DNA of 45,849 nucleotides from Acetobacter lambici (GTDB lineage: Bacteria; Pseudomonadota; Alphaproteobacteria; Acetobacterales; Acetobacteraceae), in assembly GCF_011516885.1 (NCBI RefSeq), contig NZ_WOTD01000020.1, forward strand, positions 1 to 45,849, in the 5' to 3' direction. The notes below the pieces were generated by a model, which ran no database searches, had not been told where the DNA came from, and was given only the letters and a program-made list of their open reading frames with translations. Of the stretch, positions 8,617-16,241 are shown one piece after another. The position numbers were made by a program, and so were the translations under genes. Each line of letters begins with the position of its first letter. Positions within the stretch are counted from its first letter, which is position 1.

Positions 8617-8664
8617 AAAAAGCAGGCATGGCTGACCGAAAAATGGTTGGTCATTCCTGCTTTT
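8617..8664 (+). terminator. Hairpin terminator after the H1-like gene
   Basis: aaaagcagg (8617-8625) pairs with cctgctttt (8656-8664), and tgacc (8633-8637) pairs with ggtca (8649-8653) inside. The T-run is short, but the location 15 bases after the stop codon fits. Confidence 0.65.
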
Positions 8665-8731
8665 GTCTGTCGGGTTTGACTGATTTGCGCGGTGGTTCAT
8701 GATGGACCAAGCCGACATGAAAAGTTTATAA

Positions 8732-8765
8732 AACCGTATAACCGTTTGAGTTATCCGGTTTTTTT
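8732..8765 (+). terminator. Second intrinsic terminator, facing the asparaginase gene end
   Basis: aaccg (8732-8736) and ataac (8738-8742) pair with gttat (8750-8754) and cggtt (8756-8760), followed by T-rich sequence to 8765. It lies between convergent genes and may serve either strand. Confidence 0.6.
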
Positions 8766-8769
8766 GTTG

Positions 8770-9807
8770 TCAGGTCTGATCTGATATGGCGGAAGGCAGA
8801 AAATCCTCTGCCAGCATAGGGGAGGCACGTAACTCTCCAACACGCTGACCGTTCCAGTTTTTAAGAGGGCGGCGCATATAATGCGCCAAGATCGGTGAAT
8901 TTTCGATCCGGGCAAAGCGGGCGATCAGGGCCGCTGCCGCAGTTTCTGCCGCTCTTACGCTGCCATCCCGACATTTTATGGCAATACCAAACCCCTGTTC
9001 TGGCAGGGCAACAATCATAACACCTTCCGCACCCATTTTGGTGAGCACTCTGGGAGCAAGCTCCTGCATGACCAGAGTGTCAAACTGACCGGTGCCTGCG
9101 ATCATGGTCGGGTTATGTGCGATGGCGTGGCGCAGGCGGCCAGCGGCCTCCGCCCGGTCGGGGGAAAGCCCGATGCCTGATGCAAAACGGGCATAGCCCA
9201 GCGCCAGAGCTGAGAGCGGTATGGCCCATGTGGGAATGGCGCATCCATCCACGGCCATGTTTGCTGCGGTGTGGGCGGCTCCGGTTACATCTTGCAGTGT
9301 GCGGGCAATGGTTTGCATAACGGGGTGTTCGGGGCGGGTGTAGTGCGCCACCTCCTGCCCGGTTGAGCATGCAAGGCAGATAAAGCCCGCATGTTTGCCC
9401 GAACAGCAGTTATGCAGCGCACAGGGTGTTTGCCCTACTGCCGCCAGTGCGCGCGCGCTGGTATTATCCAGTGGCCAGTGTGTGCCGCATTCGAGCACGC
9501 CATAGTCATACCCGGTGCGGGCCAGCATGTCGGAGGCAACCGCAATATGCTCAGGCTCCCCCTGGTGCGAGGCACAGGCCAGCGCCAGTGCGGTATCGGG
9601 CAGGGCAAAGCGGTCTGCCGCACCTTCGCTCAGCAGGGGGAGTGCTTGCAATGCCTTGACCGTGGAGCGCGGAAAAATGGGTGTTGCGCAGTCTCCAGCA
9701 GAAAAAACGGTTTTGCCGTGGGCATCCATAATAATGGCTGCCCCGTAATGGCTGGATTCCACAATGCCATTCCGGGTTGTCTGGGCTAGAAGAACGTCAT
9801 CTGTCAT
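8770..9807 (-). CDS. Type II-like (rhizobial-type) L-asparaginase
   Basis: It is predicted to hydrolyse L-asparagine to aspartate and ammonia. The 345-residue protein belongs to the PF06089 family first known from Rhizobium etli, which is unrelated to E. coli AnsA/AnsB. Landmarks are PRSTVKALQALPL (about 47-59) with the SxxK pair, ASHQGEPEH (about 79-87), and CCSGKHAGF (about 133-141) with the conserved cysteine and lysine proposed to bind zinc and substrate. A VDGCAIPTWAIPL segment follows (about 187-199). No signal peptide is seen, so it is cytoplasmic. It starts 18 bases after the unknown zur-coupled gene on the same strand, so all three could share a transcript. Confidence 0.88.
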   Translation of the reverse strand: MTDDVLLAQTTRNGIVESSHYGAAIIMDAHGKTVFSAGDCATPIFPRSTVKALQALPLLSEGAADRFALPDTALALACASHQGEPEHIAVASDMLARTGYDYGVLECGTHWPLDNTSARALAAVGQTPCALHNCCSGKHAGFICLACSTGQEVAHYTRPEHPVMQTIARTLQDVTGAAHTAANMAVDGCAIPTWAIPLSALALGYARFASGIGLSPDRAEAAGRLRHAIAHNPTMIAGTGQFDTLVMQELAPRVLTKMGAEGVMIVALPEQGFGIAIKCRDGSVRAAETAAAALIARFARIENSPILAHYMRRPLKNWNGQRVGELRASPMLAEDFLPSAISDQT

Positions 9808-9825
9808 AAAATCTGGCCTGATTAC

Positions 9826-10359
9826 CTAGTGTGTTTGCTCGCCACTGAGCAGGTAGCATGCTGTGGAAAATTCCGCCGTATGATCCGGCTCCAGTTCCAG
9901 TGCTTGCGCGACAAGGGAGCGTTTGAGTTTGAGCACTACGGGCATGCTATGTGAATCACTGCCCGCAGTATCGGCTGTTTTGGCCAGCCATGGGCAAATT
10001 CCGGCCCGCTCCGTGAGCATGAGAGGTGCGCGCCGGTCTAATGGAAGCCCCGTGGCCATAAGGTGTTGGGCATGGTTTTGCGTAACAACCATGTAAAGAA
10101 AAGCATCTTCCCCGCAAGGCTGTATTTTTTCCGGTGAAGGCACAAAGCTCAGGCGAATTTCATCGGGCATGAAGTGAGAGCGCGGGAGCGGGGGGAGCGG
10201 CATTGCAAACAGGTCAGCCTGCTGCGGGGGTAATGTTGTGGAAACTGTTTTGGCTCTGGTCGCTTTTCTGCTCCCCCGGATGGGCTTGCAGGCATTGCCA
10301 GCAAGCTGGGCAGGCAGCAGGTCTGGCTGAACAGGGCCGGGTTTGGGGGTGCGTTCCAT
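9826..10359 (-). CDS. Unknown protein translationally coupled to zur
   Basis: I do not recognise this 177-residue protein. Its first about 60 residues are basic and proline-rich (probably disordered). From about residue 63 it reads as a folded domain with FLYMVVTQNHAQHLMATGLP, then APLMLTERAGICPWLA and a hydrophobic VVLKLKRSL strand. The pattern of a His/Gln helix, a loop ending in GLP, and a strand with LTERAG loosely recalls ADP-ribosyltransferase-like folds, but this is only a visual impression. The frame opens further upstream, but the start is set by an overlap: the zur stop TGA (10361-10359) and this ATG (10359-10357) form TGATG. Such coupling suggests a role in zinc homeostasis or co-regulation by Zur. 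Confidence 0.65.
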   Translation of the reverse strand: MERTPKPGPVQPDLLPAQLAGNACKPIRGSRKATRAKTVSTTLPPQQADLFAMPLPPLPRSHFMPDEIRLSFVPSPEKIQPCGEDAFLYMVVTQNHAQHLMATGLPLDRRAPLMLTERAGICPWLAKTADTAGSDSHSMPVVLKLKRSLVAQALELEPDHTAEFSTACYLLSGEQTH

Positions 10360-10940
10360 CAGTTGGGGGCTGGGGAATGCCCCTTCTGGCCGGGGGCGGC
10401 CTGCGTACAGTCCTCGCACAGGCCTTCCACTTCGACCGATGCGCTTTGCATGGTAAAGTTTTTTTTGCCACAGATGTTTTTCAGCACGTCCAGAACACGT
10501 GGCGCATCTGCAATTTCGGTCACGCCGCCACACTTGCGGCAGATCAGGAACTGCGCGCTGTGCAGGCAGGTCTCCGCCATGGCCTGCGTGTGGTCGTGTG
10601 GGTGGTCATGCTGGAGGTGGGTGCAGGGCACAAAGGCGGACAGGCGCTCTATCCGGTGGATAAGTCCATGTTCGAGCAAAAAATCGAGAGCGCGGTAAAT
10701 GGTGGGGGGGGCTGGTTTGCGGCCCGATGTTTTAAGCTGTTCCAGCAGGTCATAGGCTCCAACAGGTGTTGGCGCATTCAGGATAAGGCCCAGAACATCA
10801 CGCCGCTGCGGGGTCATGCGGCCACCCTGCTCAGCACATTGGCGTGCGGCATGGTCAAGCTGGTGCTGGATACGGTCTGAAAAACCGTAGCCGTCATCCG
10901 GGGCGGAGGAGGGTGGTGTTCTGGTCTGCATGTTCATCAT
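10359..10940 (-). CDS. zur: Fur-family zinc uptake regulator
   Basis: This metal-dependent repressor is divergent from znuACB. The 193-residue protein has a winged-helix domain (RMTPQRRDVLGLIL, then PPTIYRALDFLLEHGLIHRIE) and a metal-binding half with HDHPHDH and two CxxC pairs, CRKCG and CEDC, as in structural zinc sites of Zur/Fur proteins. The operon context identifies zinc rather than iron as the signal. The N-terminal extension before the winged helix (about 40 residues) is longer than in E. coli Zur. The palindrome at 11023-11039 in the shared intergenic region is the probable operator and could control both directions. Confidence 0.88.
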   Translation of the reverse strand: MMNMQTRTPPSSAPDDGYGFSDRIQHQLDHAARQCAEQGGRMTPQRRDVLGLILNAPTPVGAYDLLEQLKTSGRKPAPPTIYRALDFLLEHGLIHRIERLSAFVPCTHLQHDHPHDHTQAMAETCLHSAQFLICRKCGGVTEIADAPRVLDVLKNICGKKNFTMQSASVEVEGLCEDCTQAAPGQKGHSPAPN

Positions 10941-11022
10941 CCGTTCTCTCTTATTTCTAGCGTAAACGAGCCAGAAGGGGAAGGCCAGACATGCGTGATG
11001 AGGTGACGGATGGTGAGAAGTA

Positions 11023-11039
11023 ATGTAATATTATTACAT
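11023..11039. promoter_or_regulatory. Probable Zur operator
   Basis: The 17-base sequence atgtaatattattacat is a perfect palindrome around a central T. It lies between divergent zur and znuA, 25 bases before the znuA start codon. TGTAAT/ATTACA half-sites are of the type bound by Fur-family regulators. A longer znuA frame begins at 11010, before this site, which makes that upstream start unlikely. Confidence 0.75.
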
Positions 11040-11063
11040 ATCATTGATTGGGGCATTGGCATC

Positions 11064-11975
11064 ATGGCGTTTCCGGTTAAGAAAAAACAGAATTTCTGGT
11101 TAAAATCAGCTATTTGCGCGTTGGGTGTGGCCGGAACACTCGGCTTTGGTGGGGGGGCTGCGCAAGCTGCTAAAATGCCTCTGGTCGTGGCGGCGGAAAA
11201 TACATGGGGTGATATTGCCGCGCAGATTGCCGCGCCAGACATGCGGGTTGTGGCCATTCTGTCCTCCCCCACGGTGGACCCGCACGAATATCAGGCCACC
11301 CCGACCGATGCGCGCATGATTGCGGCGGCGGAACTGGTTGTGGCCAACGGTGCGGGGTACGATACATGGGCCGATAAGCTGGTCGCGGCATCCGGTCTGC
11401 TGCCTGCACGGTATGTTAAGGCCGATTCGTGGTCGCCCTGGCAGGAGGGCGGGAATCCGCACCTGTGGTTTAATGTGGATGCGGTCAGCGCGTTTGTTAA
11501 ACATTTTGCCGAAGCCTGCGCCCACATAGACCCCGAACACGCGGATGGATACGCAGGTCGGGCGGAAAAAATGCAACTGGCCATCCAGTCCATTCAGGCC
11601 CATGCGGGCTTGTTGAAGGCTCATGTTGCGGGCATGCATGTGGCCGCAACCGAACCGCTGTTTACGCCACTGGCCGATCTTCTGGGTTTGCAGATGGATG
11701 AACAGGCCTACCAGCTTGCGGTCATGAACGATGTGGAGCCTGCCCCATCCACCGTGGCGACGTTTGAAAGTGATCTGAAAGAACACCGCCTGAAGATGCT
11801 GGTCTATAACCAGCAGGTGGAGGAGCCGTCGGTCCGTCATCTGCTGGAACTGGCCCAGCAGTCCAATGTGCCGACCCTGCCTCTGTCGGAAATGCTGCCC
11901 CCACGCAAGCACTGGCAGGTCTGGGTGCATGATATTCTAACGCAGGTTGGCCAGTTGCTCGGGGTGCAACAGTGA
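11064..11975 (+). CDS. znuA: Zinc ABC transporter, periplasmic binding protein
   Basis: This captures zinc in the periplasm for the ZnuBC importer. Numbered from ATG 11064 (303 residues), it has a signal peptide ending near GGAAQAA (about 30-36). Metal ligands of the cluster A-I family are recognisable: His73 in VDPHEY, His133 in NPHLWFN and Glu197 in ATEPLF. The His-rich loop common in ZnuA is missing between the first two ligands. The sequence alone could therefore fit a manganese binder, but the zur partner and operator favour zinc. ggggcattggc provides the ribosome binding region. Its stop overlaps the znuC start by 4 bases. Confidence 0.88.
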   Translation: MAFPVKKKQNFWLKSAICALGVAGTLGFGGGAAQAAKMPLVVAAENTWGDIAAQIAAPDMRVVAILSSPTVDPHEYQATPTDARMIAAAELVVANGAGYDTWADKLVAASGLLPARYVKADSWSPWQEGGNPHLWFNVDAVSAFVKHFAEACAHIDPEHADGYAGRAEKMQLAIQSIQAHAGLLKAHVAGMHVAATEPLFTPLADLLGLQMDEQAYQLAVMNDVEPAPSTVATFESDLKEHRLKMLVYNQQVEEPSVRHLLELAQQSNVPTLPLSEMLPPRKHWQVWVHDILTQVGQLLGVQQ

Positions 11976-12778
11976 GCATTCCGGCTATTGAGGCCGAGCA
12001 GCTCAGTGTTTCGTATGGTGGGCGGCGTGTGCTTGATCAGGTCAGCTTTGCCATTGAGCCGGGTAGCTTTGTGGCTGTTCTGGGGGGGAATGGTGCTGGC
12101 AAAACATCGCTGTTCCGCGCCATTCTGGGGCTGACTATTCCAGAACAGGGCTATGTGCGGGTAGAAGGGCAGAACTTTGGCAAGGGCCGCATGCCAGTGG
12201 GGTATATGCCCCAGATGCGGCGCATGGTTGCCGGGCAGTTAAGTGGCTGGCACATGGTGGCCGCCGCATTGCAGGGGCGGACATGGGGGTTGCCCTGGTG
12301 CTCTGCCCGCGCACGGGCGGAGGTTGATGCTGCGCTGGATGCGGTGGATGCGCGGGATCTGGCCATGCGGCCGGTTATGTCTCTGTCCGGGGGGGAACGG
12401 CAGCGGCTCCTGCTGGCGCAGGCGTTGCTGGACCAGCCGCGTATTCTGCTGCTGGATGAACCGCTAGCCAGTCTGGACCCCGCCCGCATGCGTGAGACAA
12501 CGCGCAGGATTTATGATCTTGCGCGCGAGCGGAGGCTGACTGTTCTGTTTTCCACGCATGATATTAACCCGCTCATGGGATTTATGGACCACGTTCTTTA
12601 TCTGGCGCATGGCAAGGTGTTGTTGGGGAGTGTGGATGACGTTATGACAACCCCGGCCCTGAGTGCGCTGTATGGTGCGCCGGTTGAGGTGGTCCGTGCA
12701 GATGGCCGCCTGTTTGTGGTGGCCGATGGCGGGGCGGATACCCTGCATTGTTGTGACTGTGCGGAGCACACGCGCTGA
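11972..12778 (+). CDS. znuC: Zinc ABC transporter, ATP-binding protein
   Basis: This is the ATPase subunit of the zinc importer. The 268-residue protein has Walker A GGNGAGKT (about 38-45), a Q-loop near YMPQMR, the ABC signature LSGGERQR (about 138-145), Walker B ILLLDEP (about 158-164) and the H-loop in FSTHDINPL. It starts with GTG in a GTGA overlap with the znuA stop. The C-terminal tail ends in HCCDCAEH, a Cys/His cluster that could bind zinc and is not needed for ATPase function. Its own stop overlaps the znuB ATG as TGATG. Confidence 0.92.
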   Translation: MSIPAIEAEQLSVSYGGRRVLDQVSFAIEPGSFVAVLGGNGAGKTSLFRAILGLTIPEQGYVRVEGQNFGKGRMPVGYMPQMRRMVAGQLSGWHMVAAALQGRTWGLPWCSARARAEVDAALDAVDARDLAMRPVMSLSGGERQRLLLAQALLDQPRILLLDEPLASLDPARMRETTRRIYDLARERRLTVLFSTHDINPLMGFMDHVLYLAHGKVLLGSVDDVMTTPALSALYGAPVEVVRADGRLFVVADGGADTLHCCDCAEHTR

Positions 12779-13572
12779 TGTTTGCCTACGAGTTTATGCG
12801 CACGGCGTTTGTGGCCGCTTTTCTGGCGGCCTTTGTCTGTGGTCCTGTAGGCTGGTTTTTGGTGTTGCGGGGGCAGAGCTTTGCCAGCCATGCTCTCTCG
12901 CATGTCGGGTTTGCGGGGGCTGCGGCGGCACTGTTATGGGGCCAGCCCGCATTTTTGGGTTTTGGGTTGAGTGCTGTGCTCAGCGGTATGGGCATGGGCA
13001 TGGCAAGTGACCGCGTGATCGGGCGGGATGTCATGATCGGGCTTGTGCTCTCGCTTGCCATGGGCACGGGGGCTTTGTGCCTGCATTTTCTCACCCGCTC
13101 GGCGGGGGCTGCCACGGCTCTGCTGTTTGGTGATATTCTTGGTATTTCCCCGTCCAGCCTCTACTGGCTGGGGGTGCTCGCAATTGGCTGTGTTGCGGGC
13201 CTTGCGGTTATGAGCAGACCCTTGCTATTTGCCTCGCTCCAGCCCGAGGTGGCGGAGGCAAAAGGGGTTAACCTGCGGTTGCTGGATGTGCTGTTTCTGG
13301 CGCTGGTCGGCATTGCCTCGGCCATGTGTTCACAGATTACCGGCGTATTGCTTGTGTTTACGCTTATGGTTGCCCCGGCGGCCGCCAGCCTGCGTCTGGG
13401 CTTTGGCCCCATGCAGGGCATGGTGGTGGCTTCAGCCCTTGCTCTGTTCGAGGCATGGGGCGGGCTGTGCCTGTCGTGGTTAAGTGACTGCCCCGCATCC
13501 TTCTGGATTGCGTTGCTGGGCAGCGTGGTTTTTGCCACGGCCAACGGTGTGGCCCACCTGCGCGGGCGTTAG
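12778..13572 (+). CDS. znuB: Zinc ABC transporter, membrane permease
   Basis: This inner-membrane channel protein of the importer has 264 residues with about eight hydrophobic helices, typical of the ABC-3 family. The family segments are GWFLVLRGQSFASHALSHVGFAG near the N-terminus, a conserved EAKGVN loop in the middle, and VLLVFTLMVAPAAAS in the last third. It is the last gene of znuACB and overlaps znuC by one base. About 24 bases later an opposing mini-gene ends. Confidence 0.92.
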   Translation: MFAYEFMRTAFVAAFLAAFVCGPVGWFLVLRGQSFASHALSHVGFAGAAAALLWGQPAFLGFGLSAVLSGMGMGMASDRVIGRDVMIGLVLSLAMGTGALCLHFLTRSAGAATALLFGDILGISPSSLYWLGVLAIGCVAGLAVMSRPLLFASLQPEVAEAKGVNLRLLDVLFLALVGIASAMCSQITGVLLVFTLMVAPAAASLRLGFGPMQGMVVASALALFEAWGGLCLSWLSDCPASFWIALLGSVVFATANGVAHLRGR

Positions 13573-13595
13573 AGCCCGGCAGGCAGGAGCGGCAC

Positions 13596-13727
13596 TTAAG
13601 TGAGCAGCCAGTTCAGGCCTGTGCCAAGTACAACAGAGGCGGTCAGGGCCGCATACAGGGCCAGTACCATCTGGTTACGGGTGGCGGGCATGGCCACCGC
13701 GCGGCTTTGGGAATGTTTACGGACCAT
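13596..13727 (-). CDS. 43-residue single-pass membrane protein
   Basis: This short frame begins with ATG 13727, preceded by an AGGAG about 8 bases upstream. The peptide starts with a basic stretch (MVRKHSQSRAVAMPATR) and continues with one hydrophobic helix (about 19-42, with LALYAALTASVVLGTG), ending in NWLLT. That is the layout of a small N-in inner-membrane protein. I know no function. It lies between znuB and the flavin reductase gene on the opposite strand from znuB. Confidence 0.6.
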   Translation of the reverse strand: MVRKHSQSRAVAMPATRNQMVLALYAALTASVVLGTGLNWLLT

Positions 13728-13776
13728 CAGCTATGCTCCTTATATAAACAGGGCGGCAGTGCCTTGCAGGCCGCCT

Positions 13777-14271
13777 TTAGCCCTGATGATAAGGTAGAGA
13801 GTGGTATCTGCGGTTAAAATAAACAAGCCCTTCCGCGCCACTATGGCATAAAATACCCTGCACAACGCCAAACATCACACTATGGGTGCCCACTTCCACA
13901 ATCTGGCTGATCTGGCAGTCAAAGGTTGCGGCGGCTTCGTGCAGGACGGGGGCACCGGTTGCCAGTGTCTGCCAGTGGCCTGCGGTAAAGCGTTCAGCCA
14001 TGCTGTTCGGGCTTGCAAAATGGTTGGACAGGTCCTGCTGGCTGGACGTGAGAACATTGACGCACAAGGCCCCGCCCTCATAAAAGGCGGTGCGTGCGCG
14101 ACTGTTGCGGTTCAGGCAGACCAGCAATGTGGGTGGGGTATCGGTCACGGAGCAAACAGCGGATGCGGTAAACCCGACCGGGTTATCCAGTGTTCCTGTA
14201 GTTACAATATTCACGGCCGCCCCCAGTCTGGCCATGGCTTCACGATAGGCACTGGTCTCCGGAGCCAACAT
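13777..14271 (-). CDS. Flavin reductase-like (RutF/HpaC-type) protein
   Basis: This 164-residue protein belongs to the flavin reductase domain family that supplies reduced FMN or FAD to two-component monooxygenases using NAD(P)H. Landmarks are AMARLGAAVNIVTT near the start, VGFTASAVCSVTDTPPTLLVCLNR (the flavin-binding strand pair), an NVL segment and ERFTAG. GAGGA precedes the ATG. No partner monooxygenase is visible in the window. It is divergent from the enoyl-CoA hydratase gene, with about 60 bases between their starts. Confidence 0.85.
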   Translation of the reverse strand: MLAPETSAYREAMARLGAAVNIVTTGTLDNPVGFTASAVCSVTDTPPTLLVCLNRNSRARTAFYEGGALCVNVLTSSQQDLSNHFASPNSMAERFTAGHWQTLATGAPVLHEAAATFDCQISQIVEVGTHSVMFGVVQGILCHSGAEGLVYFNRRYHSLPYHQG

Positions 14272-14333
14272 CTGCTGTCCTCATCATAACGGTTGATGGC
14301 TACGTGTTTGTGCATGAAACAAAGAGGAAAGCA

Positions 14334-15353
14334 ATGATCGAGGATGTCCTTTCCGGCACGGCTTGCGTGCGAACGGCCCGTCGGGGGCATCTGGGGTGCA
14401 TCATACTGGATAAACCCAAACGCCTGAATGCTGTTGATCTGGAAATGGCAACCGGCATCGAGCGCGCACTTACGGCATGGCGGGATGATCCATCCGTGCA
14501 GGCTGTGCTGATTGAAAGCAGCGCGCCGCGTGCGTTCTGTGCCGGAGGGGACCTCAAGGCCATACGGGATGTTTTGCAGGCCAATGGCCCGGATGTGGCG
14601 TTTGACCTGATGAATCGCGTCTACCAGACCATGCTGCATATTGCGCAGTATGCCAAACCGGTTGTGTCGTTCATGGATGGCATAGCCATGGGGGGCGGCG
14701 TGGGCTTGGGGGGGCATGCCCGCTACCGGGTTGTAACCGAGCGGTCCATTGTGGCCATGCCCGAAACATCCATTGGTCTGGTGCCTGATGCAGGCGGGTC
14801 ATGGCTCTTGGCGCGTGCTCCCGGTGGTGCCGGGCTGCGGCTTGCGCTTACCGGCGGGCGCATGAGCGGAGTAGAGGCCGTGGCCATGGGCTTTGCGGAC
14901 CATCTGGTCCCTTCAGACAGTCTGGATGACCTGCGTGGGTTGCTGGCCCTGCGTCCGGTGGAGGACGTGTTTGGGCTGATCGCCCCATTGTCCTTGCCAG
15001 AGCATGCCTGTGCGCTGGAGGAATACGACCCATCGGCCAGTCTGGAGCAGATTGTGCGGGGGCTGGAAAGTTCGGACCAGACTGTGGCCAAAGCGGATTT
15101 TCTGGATATTTCCCGCGCCTGCCCCACATCCATTTTTGCGGCTTGGTATGGCTGGCAGCTCGCGCGCCGTGCCGGCTCGCTGGAAGAGGCTTTTGCCATA
15201 GAGGGGCGCCTGGTGCGCTACATGCTCCAACGCTCCGACTTTGCCGAAGGTGTAAGGGCCCGCCTGATTGACCGGGACAATGCGCCTCTCTGGCAGCCCG
15301 CCATTCTGGCTGCGGTGGATGTTGCGGCACTGGAGGCCATATTGGCTGCTTGA
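14334..15353 (+). CDS. Enoyl-CoA hydratase/3-hydroxyisobutyryl-CoA hydrolase family protein
   Basis: The protein (339 residues from ATG 14334, with AGAGGAAA upstream) has the crotonase fold. The oxyanion-hole segments are FCAGGDLKA (about 68-76) and GGGVGLGGHARYR (about 120-132). MPETSIGLVPDAGGSW (about 142-157) carries the glutamate and aspartate expected for 3-hydroxyisobutyryl-CoA hydrolase (HIBCH, ECH_2 type), which acts in valine breakdown. The length also fits HIBCH better than the 260-residue crotonases. A frame start at 14304 exists but lacks a ribosome binding site. A perfect hairpin follows the stop. Confidence 0.85.
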   Translation: MIEDVLSGTACVRTARRGHLGCIILDKPKRLNAVDLEMATGIERALTAWRDDPSVQAVLIESSAPRAFCAGGDLKAIRDVLQANGPDVAFDLMNRVYQTMLHIAQYAKPVVSFMDGIAMGGGVGLGGHARYRVVTERSIVAMPETSIGLVPDAGGSWLLARAPGGAGLRLALTGGRMSGVEAVAMGFADHLVPSDSLDDLRGLLALRPVEDVFGLIAPLSLPEHACALEEYDPSASLEQIVRGLESSDQTVAKADFLDISRACPTSIFAAWYGWQLARRAGSLEEAFAIEGRLVRYMLQRSDFAEGVRARLIDRDNAPLWQPAILAAVDVAALEAILAA

Positions 15354-15380
15354 GGGAGCCGGGGGGGCACAAGTTACAGC

Positions 15381-15414
15381 AGCCCTTACCCCGGGTTTAC
15401 GCAGGGTAAGGGCT
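15381..15414. terminator. Hairpin between convergent genes
   Basis: agcccttaccc (15381-15391) pairs perfectly with gggtaagggct (15404-15414). It sits between the hydratase and acetate-transporter gene ends. The T-runs are poor, but the 11-bp GC-rich stem in this location suggests a bidirectional terminator. Confidence 0.65.
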
Positions 15415-15450
15415 TAAATGTGTGTTCTTGATTGTGCGGAGTGCGTGACC

Positions 15451-16050
15451 TCAGACCGCAGTGGGTGTGTACGGGCCTACCGGCAGAACGTGGCATTTGA
15501 ACTGGGCTTCCAGAATTTCGGCAGCAGCCAGATACACTGCGGACAGGCCACAGAGCAGACCTTCGTAGCCAGCAATTATGGTTAGTCCAGGCTCACCCAG
15601 CAGGTCGCCCAGACCAAGCAGCACAAACAGAATGACCAGTGTGCCAAAAATAACCTGATGCGCGCGTGTGGCCCGGAGTGTGCCTAAGAACATGATAAAG
15701 GTGAACAGCCCCCAGAGCAGCAGGTAGCTGCCAACCAGTGCGGGGGAACTGGCGGGCACAATACCCGTATGGGGCATGGCGATCAGGGCAACCAGCGTCA
15801 GCCAGAATGCACCGTAGGAGATAAAGGCTGTCATGCCAAAGGTGTTGCCCACACCGTATTCCAGAATACCTGCAATAATCTGGGCAATGCCACCAAAGAG
15901 CAGGCCCATGGCCAGAATGGCGGACCCCATGGGCACAAGCCCCGCATTATGCAGGTTGAGCAGAATGGTGGTCATGCCAAACCCCATAAGACCGAGGGGG
16001 GCCGGGTTAGCCCGCAGGGGAGGGGGGAGCGCAAAATCGGTTTGAGCCAT
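15451..16050 (-). CDS. satP: Acetate uptake transporter (GPR1/FUN34/YaaH family)
   Basis: This six-helix inner-membrane protein is predicted to carry acetate or succinate with protons. From ATG 16050 it has 199 residues with six hydrophobic helices. The family signature NPAPLGL lies at about 15-21, directly before helix 1, followed by GFGMTTILLNLHNAG. The frame extends to 16119, but ATG 16050 matches the usual start and has an AGAAG-type ribosome binding site. Acetate handling fits an acetic acid bacterium, where members of this family are linked to acetate uptake or resistance. Confidence 0.9.
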   Translation of the reverse strand: MAQTDFALPPPLRANPAPLGLMGFGMTTILLNLHNAGLVPMGSAILAMGLLFGGIAQIIAGILEYGVGNTFGMTAFISYGAFWLTLVALIAMPHTGIVPASSPALVGSYLLLWGLFTFIMFLGTLRATRAHQVIFGTLVILFVLLGLGDLLGEPGLTIIAGYEGLLCGLSAVYLAAAEILEAQFKCHVLPVGPYTPTAV

Positions 16051-16241
16051 GGTGTTTCTTCTTATGGAGATTAATGTAATGGCTCGGTTATAAGAGGTGT
16101 TGTTACCTTCGGTTCCCATAAAAAATAAATTAACGGCGTAAAAACTAATTTATTAAATGACTCTATAAAGTTCACCGCTCTCTTAAATTTGTTTTTTACA
16201 GTATTGTGTCTCATTCAATCAGGCGGAGGTCAGTAAAAGTG

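Noticed and set aside
10360..10533. N-terminal extension of the zur-coupled gene into zur
   Set aside because: It would lie entirely within zur; the TGATG overlap gives a natural start at 10359.
11010..11063. Upstream znuA start
   Set aside because: It lies before the palindromic operator and would spoil the signal peptide; ATG 11064 fits better.
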